DNA from: Pseudomonadota bacterium
Lineage (GTDB): Bacteria; Pseudomonadota; Gammaproteobacteria; Burkholderiales; Burkholderiaceae_B
Direction: 5' to 3'
NCBI GenBank assembly: GCA_023427085.1
Contig: JAEZBO010000024.1
Coordinates: forward strand, 1 to 10,724
DNA: 10,724 nt
In this document: positions 6,608 through 10,724 of the stretch, one piece after another
Layout of the letters: every line of letters starts with the position of its first letter
Position numbering within the stretch: position 1 is the stretch's first letter
The notes under the pieces: generated by a model
Told to the model about the DNA's origin: nothing
Seen by the model: the letters and a program-made list of their open reading frames with translations, nothing else
The model's database searches: none
Made by a program: the position numbers and the translations under genes

Positions 6608-7201
6608 TCAGTCCTGCTCCTGTCCGGCCAGATGGCCGGCATGGAAGGGACCTATGCGTAAAAGTCGTTCGTCCTCGTGTTCGGGGCCGTCGCCAAACAT
6701 GCCCGCCGTGAACAGCGCGGATTCGGCGATCGGTGCCCGCAGCTTGCGCGCCAGCGACGCGAACATGCCGCGCGACGCCTTGTTGTCGGGACCGACGGTG
6801 GTCTCGAGGAAACATGCATCGGCGCAGGCCGGCCGGCGCAGGATCTCGGCCAGCATGCGCTGGCCCAGGCCATGGCCGCGGGCGCGTTCGTGCACCGCCA
6901 CCTGCCAGATGAAGATCACGTCCTCCCGGCCGGGCGGCTGGTAGGCCGAGATGAAGCCGTCGATGCGACCGTCACGCTCGGCCACCACGCCGGTCATGGC
7001 GAAGTGCTCGCACTGCAGCAGGTAGGCATAGACCGAATTCAAATCCAGCGGCGGGCAGGCGGCGATCAATGCGTGGATCGCCGCGCCGTCGGCACGGCGC
7101 GGCGGCCGCAGCGTGTATGGAAAGACCTTGGCGGTCGCGGGACGTGCCCGCTCCTGCAAGGCTTGAGTATCGATCTGGTCCAGCTCGGTCACGTCGTTCA
7201 T
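6608..7201 (-). CDS. ectA: L-2,4-diaminobutyrate N-gamma-acetyltransferase
   Basis: A 197-residue GNAT acetyltransferase that acetylates L-2,4-diaminobutyrate with acetyl-CoA, the second step of ectoine synthesis. The EctA substrate motif CPPLDLNSVYAYLL is at 49-62; the GNAT beta-4 strand IWQVAV (98-103) leads into the acetyl-CoA pyrophosphate loop RARGHGLG (106-113), followed by ETTVGPDNKAS (133-143). The ~28-residue N-terminal extension before YTLRPPR is usual in EctA proteins. Start ATG 7201 overlaps the ectR stop by 4 nt (ATGA); only a weak GGTGG precedes it, so initiation probably relies on ribosomes terminating on ectR. No better in-frame start exists. Confidence 0.96.
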   Translation of the reverse strand: MNDVTELDQIDTQALQERARPATAKVFPYTLRPPRRADGAAIHALIAACPPLDLNSVYAYLLQCEHFAMTGVVAERDGRIDGFISAYQPPGREDVIFIWQVAVHERARGHGLGQRMLAEILRRPACADACFLETTVGPDNKASRGMFASLARKLRAPIAESALFTAGMFGDGPEHEDERLLRIGPFHAGHLAGQEQD

Positions 7202-7776
7202 ACCACCAACCCCGATTCAGGCGGCGCGCCATGCGTCGGCACGTCCAGCAAAGGTGAATGCAGATCGCCAGCGACTTCGCCTGGCTGGCCGCCGGCCTCC
7301 ATCAGGTCGACGATCCGTTCGAGCGACAACGTGATGGTGGCCTGCTCCAGTTCGGGCAAGGCGTTGAGCGAATCCGCGAGTTTTTTCTGCAACGGCGACG
7401 GCGCTTCCTGCGCCAGCAGGGCACCCGCTTCGGTCGCCGTCACGAACACGATCCGGCGGTCTTCGCGGCCGCGTTCGCGGCGGATCAGCCCCTTGTCTTC
7501 CAGGCGGTCGAGAATGCCGACCACGGTGCTGGGGCTGACGTGCATCTCGCGGCTGATCGCCGTGGCGGTCAGCGGCGCCGGCGCGGCCAGGATCGTGCGC
7601 AGGCAGATCAACTGCGGCGCGGTGATGTGGCTGCAGGCTGCCAGCTGTCGCGAGTGCAAGGCGATCGAACGCGTGATGCGCCGCAGCGCACGCAGGATGC
7701 GCAGGTCGTATTGCTGAGCGGCAGAGACGCTGGGCGCCGCACTGGCCGCCGACTGGTTCGTAACAGGATTATTCAT
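7198..7776 (-). CDS. ectR: MarR-family transcriptional repressor of ectoine synthesis, EctR-like
   Basis: A 192-residue MarR-type regulator. Dimerisation helices span about 22-65 (QQYDLRILRALRRITRSIA... ITAPQLICLRTI), the winged helix-turn-helix about 68-115 with recognition helix SPSTVVGILDRLEDKGLI (81-98) and wing RGREDRRIVFVT, and a C-terminal dimer helix about 140-160. The last ~30 residues are Pro/Gly-rich and probably disordered. EctR-type MarR proteins are known to sit beside ect genes and repress them at low salinity; the position directly upstream of ectA supports this assignment. ATG 7776 lacks a clear SD (upstream is TTGGTTTTTAT), so translation of the first cistron may be inefficient. 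It shares an ATGA overlap with ectA. Confidence 0.9.
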   Translation of the reverse strand: MNNPVTNQSAASAAPSVSAAQQYDLRILRALRRITRSIALHSRQLAACSHITAPQLICLRTILAAPAPLTATAISREMHVSPSTVVGILDRLEDKGLIRRERGREDRRIVFVTATEAGALLAQEAPSPLQKKLADSLNALPELEQATITLSLERIVDLMEAGGQPGEVAGDLHSPLLDVPTHGAPPESGLVV

Positions 7777-7791
7777 ATAAAAACCAATTCA

Positions 7792-7806
7792 ACTAAATTA
7801 ATTAGT
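7792..7806. promoter_or_regulatory. Candidate EctR operator
   Basis: ACTAAATTAATTAGT is a 15-bp near-palindrome with one mismatched pair, in an AT-rich patch 16 nt upstream of the ectR ATG. Relative to the predicted transcription start (about 7820 on the - strand) it covers roughly +14 to +28, where a bound MarR dimer could block the polymerase. MarR proteins commonly bind such AT-rich palindromes; assignment to EctR is an inference from position. Confidence 0.5.
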
Positions 7807-7826
7807 GCACGAATGATTTGAGTGAA

Positions 7827-7855
7827 ATAGTAGACACCCCCTGGGAGGCTGTCAA
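7827..7855 (-). promoter_or_regulatory. Sigma70-type promoter of the ectRABCD operon
   Basis: On the - strand a perfect -35 TTGACA (7855-7850) is separated by exactly 17 bp from TACTAT (7832-7827), a 4/6 match to the -10 consensus. The spacer is GC-rich (it contains CCTCCCAGGGGG) and the start point would be near 7820, leaving a ~44-nt AT-rich leader before ectR. Ectoine promoters in other bacteria often pair a good -35 with a poor -10, which is thought to make them osmoresponsive. Confidence 0.72.
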
Positions 7856-7873
7856 CCTTGTACCCGGGCACAA

Positions 7874-7892
7874 CATGCCGTCAACAGGCATG
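7874..7892. promoter_or_regulatory. Inverted repeat upstream of the ect promoter, possible regulator site
   Basis: CATGCC-7 nt-GGCATG is a perfect 6-bp inverted repeat centred at 7883, about 63 bp upstream of the predicted ect transcription start. This spacing suits an activator dimer. Nothing identifies the protein, and six matching bases can arise by chance. Confidence 0.35.
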
Positions 7893-7979
7893 ATCTGGCC
7901 CTTTTCTCCTATGAAAGCAACGGTTTGTGTTTTTGCTTATAGGCAAACTACGGCCTGTATTGCACCGCAACGAACGCGA

Positions 7980-7998
7980 CTTGCTGCGACGCAGCAAG
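7980..7998 (+). repeat. Hairpin CTTGCTGC-gac-GCAGCAAG
   Basis: A perfect 8-bp stem with a 3-nt loop, followed on the + strand by GCGATTTT. The short T run gives it a terminator-like look for + strand RNA, but no gene ends just upstream. It might insulate the TAXI gene or mark a short leader transcript. Confidence 0.4.
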
Positions 7999-8097
7999 GC
8001 GATTTTCACCCGGACGGCCGGTGCGCGAGACTACGTTTTGATGCAGTCCGCGAATCCGCGCCAGACGGCCCGAAACGGGGACAGGCATGGCTGGCGT

Positions 8098-8126
8098 GTT
8101 GAACCGGGCTAAGCTTAGGGCTCAAC
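8098..8126. repeat. Inverted repeat GTTGAACC/GGCTCAAC around the palindrome CTAAGCTTAG
   Basis: Arms at 8098-8105 and 8119-8126 pair over 8 positions with one mismatch on the + strand (a G-U pair in - strand RNA). Between them CTAAGCTTAG (8109-8118) is a perfect 10-bp palindrome. The site lies about 100 bp before the TAXI start and could be an operator. Its binding protein is unknown. Confidence 0.35.
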
Positions 8127-8222
8127 CGTGTTCTTCCGGATCACAGGATTGCCAGCGCTCCTGGCACCGATCGCCGGATCGCCAGGACGCCGGCCCCTGT
8201 CACCCTACAGTCGATCTCGCCC

Positions 8223-9251
8223 ATGATGCTTCGCCGTCGCGCCTTCACGTCCCCTTTTTTGGCATGGCATGGGATGACGCGCGCGAGCCGGACAGCGCGC
8301 TGCGCCGCCGGCCTGCTGGCCGTCGCCGCGGCCTGTAGCCTGCCGGCCGCCCCAGCGCAGGCGCGCTTCGTCACCATCGGAACCGGTGATGTCTCCGGCG
8401 TCTACTACGCCGCCGGGGTCGCCATCTGCCGCCAGGTCAACAAGGAGCGGGCGCGCCATGGCGTGCGCTGTTCGGTCGAAGCCAGCGGCGGCTCGGTCTA
8501 CAACGCCGGCACCATCGGCGCCGGCGAGATGGACATGGGCATCGTGCAGTCGGATGTGGCCTACAAGGCCTACGAAGGCTTGCCGCCGTTCAAGGCCGAG
8601 CCGCAGCACAAGCTGCGCTCGGTACTGGCCTTGCATCCCGAGCCGCTGACGCTGGTGACCCGGCCCCAGGCCGGCATCACCGCATTCGACCAGTTGCGCG
8701 GCAAGCGGCTCAATGTCGGCAATGCCGGTTCGGGCTCGCGCGCGTCGCTGGACGAATTGCTGCAGGCCCAGGGCTGGACCCTGCGCGACTTCGCCCAGAT
8801 CACCACGTTGCGTCCCGACCAGCACGGCAAGGCGCTATGCGAAAACCGCATCGACGCCTTTTTCTATGGGGTCGGCCATCCTTCCGATAACGTGCTGCAA
8901 GCCACCCGCGATTGTGGCGCCCGGCTGGCCGCCGTCGGCGGGCCGGCGGTCGAGCGACTGCTGGCGCAGCATAACTATTACACCCGGGCGGTGATACCGG
9001 GCGGCACCTATCCAAATAATCCGCGCGACGTCGCATCCTACGGAGTCGTTGCGACCCTGCTGGCATCGGCCGACGTCGGCGACGAAATGATCTACCTGGT
9101 GGTCAAGAGCGTGTTCGAGAATCTCGACGAATTGAAGAGCCAGCATCCAGCGCTGGCGGGGCTGACCGCCGAGAACATGATCAGCGCCGGCCTGATCGCG
9201 CCGCTGCATCCCGGCGCCGCCAGGTATTACCGCGAACGCGGCTGGCGCTGA
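8223..9251 (+). CDS. TAXI-family TRAP transporter solute-binding protein
   Basis: A 342-residue periplasmic binding protein. An Arg-rich n-region and hydrophobic stretch AAGLLAVAAACSLPAAP end at AQA (45-47), a good signal peptidase I site. The mature protein opens with RFVTIGTGDVSGVYYAAGVAIC, the TAXI fingerprint, followed by GAGEMDMGIVQSDVAYKAYEG (about 100-120) and LNVGNAGSGSRASLDELLQAQGW. TAXI proteins feed substrates, often dicarboxylates or glutamate-like acids, to fused DctQM permeases. Starts at 8223, 8226 or 8274 are all possible and none has a clear SD; 8274 would give a conventional 30-residue signal peptide. No TRAP membrane subunit is seen on either side, so it is an orphan here. 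Proximity to the ect operon does not show an ectoine role: known ectoine TRAP proteins (TeaA) are of the DctP type. Confidence 0.9.
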   Translation: MMLRRRAFTSPFLAWHGMTRASRTARCAAGLLAVAAACSLPAAPAQARFVTIGTGDVSGVYYAAGVAICRQVNKERARHGVRCSVEASGGSVYNAGTIGAGEMDMGIVQSDVAYKAYEGLPPFKAEPQHKLRSVLALHPEPLTLVTRPQAGITAFDQLRGKRLNVGNAGSGSRASLDELLQAQGWTLRDFAQITTLRPDQHGKALCENRIDAFFYGVGHPSDNVLQATRDCGARLAAVGGPAVERLLAQHNYYTRAVIPGGTYPNNPRDVASYGVVATLLASADVGDEMIYLVVKSVFENLDELKSQHPALAGLTAENMISAGLIAPLHPGAARYYRERGWR

Positions 9252-9260
9252 GCCGCCAGC
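9241..9260 (+). terminator. Possible weak terminator at the end of the TAXI gene
   Basis: GCTGGCG (9241-9247) pairs perfectly with CGCCAGC (9254-9260) around a 6-nt loop that includes the stop codon. Only GTTTC follows, so the U tract is poor. It could stop or slow transcription, or just protect the RNA 3' end. Confidence 0.35.
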
Positions 9261-9335
9261 GTTTCATCCACGCGGGTCGGAATATATAAACGGCGCGCCG
9301 GCCGGGGCTGGAAAAAGTAAGCAAATAAAATAGCC

Positions 9336-9349
9336 CGGCATTAATACGC
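9336..9349 (+). repeat. TTAATACG element, copy 1 (short)
   Basis: CGGCATTAATACGC matches the left half of the two elements at 9451 and 10175 apart from one missing T. It runs directly into the CGCAATATTGCG palindrome. It lies 178 nt before the first membrane-protein gene. Confidence 0.4.
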
Positions 9350-9431
9350 AATATTGCGAAAACCGCGCCATCACTAATATCCAAAATGTCCCGATTAATA
9401 ACTACGTAATTAAAACCGATAATCTCGGCAG

Positions 9432-9472
9432 TTGCCTTACCGGCGCTAATCGGCATTTAATACGCGGTCCCG
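9432..9472 (+). promoter_or_regulatory. TTTAATACG element, copy 2, with possible promoter
   Basis: CGGCATTTAATACG followed by CGGTCCCG (9451-9472) recurs with one substitution and one indel at 10175-10195, upstream of the paralogous gene. If TTTAAT (9456-9461) is a -10 box, TTGCCT (9432-9437) lies 18 bp upstream as a 4/6 -35. It would drive the gene at 9528 with a leader of about 60 nt. Confidence 0.45.
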
Positions 9473-9527
9473 CAGCAACCCGTATTCAATATCCGCCGTT
9501 AATCGTTCCATTTTCCGGTACTCGCCG

Positions 9528-10082
9528 ATGACCTCGCCCGCGACGCGCGCTCCTGCACTGCCGCCTTACGTGTCATACCGTCCCAGCTGGTTCAGCCAGG
9601 CCGCCCGTGTCGCCCTTGTGCAATGGCTGTTGTGTGCCGCGTTGATCGCCGCCGCGCTGGTCCTGGTTCGCGACGGGTATTACCTGCATGCACTGGCACC
9701 GGCGCTGGCGTTGCTGCCGATGGCCTGGCTGGCCTGGCGCAGCCTGCGCAAGATCCGCGGCCGCCAACCGGTGCTGCGCCTGAGCAGCGTTGGCGTGGCT
9801 GGCCGGTCGCTGCGCGAACCGTTGCTGCCGTGGAGCCACGTGGCCGATATCCGGGTCCATCGTGTGCGCGGCCAGCAGGTGCTCGATTTTCATCTGGCGC
9901 TGGCCCCGGGCCAGCGGCTGCGCCGCAACTGGCGCCTGGGCCTGCCGCGCTCGGTGCGCCGCATCTCGTTGACCTCCTTGCGTCAGTACCAGCAGCTGGA
10001 GGCCAGCCAAAGCGCGCTGCAGGCCTTTCAGTACTGGAACCGGATCAGCAGTCCGCTGATCCAGGCGCCCGACGGCCGCTGA
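9528..10082 (+). CDS. Small inner-membrane protein with two TM segments and a PH-like C-terminal region
   Basis: A 184-residue protein not recognised as a named gene. A short N-terminal tail precedes two hydrophobic helices at about 27-48 and 53-73, closed by the basic RSLRKIRGRQ, so both ends are probably cytoplasmic. The C-terminal part (PVLRLSSVGVAGRSL... LLPWSHVADIRV... GQQVLDFHLAL) has the beta-rich pattern and the LPW-x-x-(V/I)-x-x-I motif seen in small membrane-anchored PH-like/STM3941-type proteins; that link is by pattern only. ATG 9528 has no good SD (TTTTCCGGTACTCGCCG). The next gene is a diverged tandem paralog. Function unknown. Confidence 0.72.
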   Translation: MTSPATRAPALPPYVSYRPSWFSQAARVALVQWLLCAALIAAALVLVRDGYYLHALAPALALLPMAWLAWRSLRKIRGRQPVLRLSSVGVAGRSLREPLLPWSHVADIRVHRVRGQQVLDFHLALAPGQRLRRNWRLGLPRSVRRISLTSLRQYQQLEASQSALQAFQYWNRISSPLIQAPDGR

Positions 10083-10155
10083 GCCCCGCCGGGCCGGCAC
10101 GCGGCACGCGCGCTCGGCGCGCTGGCCGCGCTGGCGTCCTCATCGACGAATAGGC

Positions 10156-10195
10156 TTCCCAGCCGCGGGCGCGACGGCGTTTAATACGGGTCCCG
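10156..10195 (+). promoter_or_regulatory. TTTAATACG element, copy 3, with possible promoter
   Basis: CGGCGTTTAATACGGGTCCCG spans 10175-10195 (written here as CGGCGTTTAATACG plus GGTCCCG). TTTAAT (10180-10185) has TTCCCA (10156-10161) 18 bp upstream, the same geometry as at copy 2. The leader to the next ATG would be about 120 nt and includes the inverted repeat at 10211-10254. Confidence 0.42.
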
Positions 10196-10210
10196 ACACG
10201 CAGGCGGTCA

Positions 10211-10254
10211 GCCGGCCTGCGGTTCCCGTGCAAGCCCGCCCGACGCAGGCCGGC
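10211..10254. repeat. 11-bp perfect inverted repeat in the leader of the second paralog
   Basis: GCCGGCCTGCG (10211-10221) is repeated in reverse complement as CGCAGGCCGGC (10244-10254) with a 22-nt spacer. In RNA it would form a strong stem between the putative promoter and the ATG at 10311. It has no T tract, so it is not a terminator; an operator or a leader hairpin is possible. Confidence 0.5.
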
Positions 10255-10310
10255 GCACGCCGGGAGCCGCGCCGCTACGCCGCGCCGTCTCTTCGAACGC
10301 CTGATTCTCC

Positions 10311-10724
10311 ATGACTTCCACCTGCGGCGCCGACGCGCCGATCGCGCCCACCGTCCTGCGCGCCAGTTGGCTCAGCCCTGCCGGCAAGCTCGGCATCCAG
10401 CTGGGCCTGCCGGCGTTGCTGCTGTGGCCCTTGACGCTCTGGCTGGGCTGGCAGGCCGACCTGGACGCGGGTCTGCGGCTGGCGCTGGTCGCGCTATGCC
10501 TGGGCACGACCGCCGGCGCCTGGATCAGCCTGAGGCAGGTGCGCGACCCGCGGCCGGTGCTGCAATGGGACGGCACCGGACTGTCGGCGCGCGAACTGGG
10601 CGGGCAGGTGCTGCCGTGGCAGGACATCACGCGCATCCGCGCCGAACAGGTGCTGGGCCAGTGGGTGCTCGACATCGAGCTGGCGCCGCAGGCCGGGCGG
10701 CGCCACGGCGGCACCGCGCACCAT
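10311..10724 (+). CDS. Small membrane protein, tandem paralog of the preceding gene (3' partial)
   Basis: The frame from ATG 10311 is open to the last base of the window (138 codons, no stop), so the C-terminus is missing. It has the same plan as the preceding protein: tail with SWLSPAGKLGIQ (compare SWFSQAARVALVQ), two hydrophobic helices at about 28-47 and 54-72, then SLRQVRDPRPVL (compare SLRKIRGRQPVL) and LPWQDITRIR... VLGQWVLDIEL (compare LPWSHVADIRV... VRGQQVLDFHL). Identity is low to moderate by eye but collinear, indicating an old tandem duplication. No clear SD precedes the ATG. Function unknown. Confidence 0.72.
   Translation, partial: MTSTCGADAPIAPTVLRASWLSPAGKLGIQLGLPALLLWPLTLWLGWQADLDAGLRLALVALCLGTTAGAWISLRQVRDPRPVLQWDGTGLSARELGGQVLPWQDITRIRAEQVLGQWVLDIELAPQAGRRHGGTAHH

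Larger units (their letters stand above)
7777..8222. other. Divergent intergenic region between ectR and the TAXI gene
   Basis: This 446-nt stretch holds the ect promoter, the candidate operator and the CATGCC repeat at its left end. The rest has a hairpin at 7980-7998, an inverted repeat with a central palindrome at 8098-8126, and overlapping stems at 8151-8186. Short + strand open frames here (for example from 7818 and 7927) lack ribosome sites and recognisable protein sequence. A weak + strand promoter-like pair, TTGCTT (7933-7938) with TGTATT (7956-7961) at 17 bp, could serve the TAXI gene but is not convincing. Confidence 0.6.
9252..9527. other. AT-rich intergenic region
   Basis: A 276-nt spacer with markedly lower GC than its surroundings: by hand count 48 of 120 bases in 9301-9420 are G or C. 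It is rich in TTAAT/ATTAA words and holds a perfect 12-bp palindrome CGCAATATTGCG at 9347-9358, a GC palindrome CGGCGCGCCG at 9291-9300, and two copies of the TTAATACG element. I see no credible gene; a - strand frame at 9181-9456 is without SD or recognisable protein sequence. Confidence 0.6.
10083..10310. other. Intergenic region between the two paralogous membrane-protein genes
   Basis: A 228-nt spacer. The left part is a GC-rich run of GCGCGC-type words with no clean terminator. It contains the third TTTAATACG element (10175-10195) and the 11-bp inverted repeat at 10211-10254. No gene is supported on either strand. Confidence 0.55.

Noticed and set aside
7818..8112. Short + strand frames of 94 and 61 codons in the ectR-TAXI spacer
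   Set aside because: No SD, no recognisable protein, and the first starts inside the ect promoter region.
9254..9260. Strong terminator for the TAXI gene
   Set aside because: Only a 7-bp stem and a poor U tract; kept as a low-confidence feature.
9181..9456. 91-codon - strand frame in the AT-rich spacer
   Set aside because: Overlaps the TAXI 3' end, no SD, no motif; the frame is open by chance.
1..10724. CRISPR array, tRNA/rRNA genes, insertion sequence or phage genes
   Set aside because: No regularly spaced direct repeats, no tRNA-like folds, no transposase or integrase sequence, and no terminal inverted repeats with target duplications were seen.

Overview
The window is GC-rich, with tightly packed genes, strong codon bias and many long antisense shadow frames. 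The protein sequences suggest a betaproteobacterium of the Alcaligenaceae, most likely Bordetella or a close relative. This placement rests on recognition of the ectoine proteins and overall gene style, not on a database search.

Left part (1-3717, + strand): the 3' end of an operon. It holds a 5'-truncated pxpC-like gene (5-oxoprolinase subunit C / biotin-dependent carboxyltransferase family), a DapA-superfamily aldolase or lyase with an altered active site, an atypical short-chain dehydrogenase lacking the Tyr-Lys pair, and a D-aminoacylase with every known metal and catalytic residue in place. Gaps are 13, 23 and 7 nt, so this looks like one transcript for catabolism of an unidentified N-acylated or cyclic amino-acid-like compound.

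Middle part (3721-7855, - strand): a complete ectoine/5-hydroxyectoine operon in the order ectR-ectA-ectB-ectC-ectD. EctB makes L-2,4-diaminobutyrate, EctA acetylates it, EctC cyclises it to ectoine, and EctD hydroxylates it. EctR, a MarR-type repressor, is the first gene and its stop codon overlaps the ectA start (ATGA). A sigma70-like promoter (TTGACA, 17 bp, TACTAT) and an AT-rich near-palindrome that could be the EctR operator lie just upstream. A strong hairpin separates ectC from ectD. The operon ends at a 13-bp stem terminator whose U-rich tail lies on the ectD side of transcription; the converging catabolic operon meets it from the other side. No aspartokinase (ask_ect) gene is linked.

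Right part (8223-10724, + strand): a stand-alone TAXI-type TRAP periplasmic binding protein with no permease genes in view, then an AT-rich spacer, then two tandem paralogous small membrane proteins (two predicted TM segments each, the second cut by the window end). Both paralogs are preceded by the same TTTAATACG(c)GGTCCCG element, with a shorter third copy further upstream; this may be a shared promoter.

The ectoine system is well known. The less explained items are the altered aldolase/SDR pair beside a canonical D-aminoacylase, the ectR-ectA coupling, the ectC-ectD hairpin, the orphan TAXI protein, and the tandem membrane paralogs with their shared upstream element.
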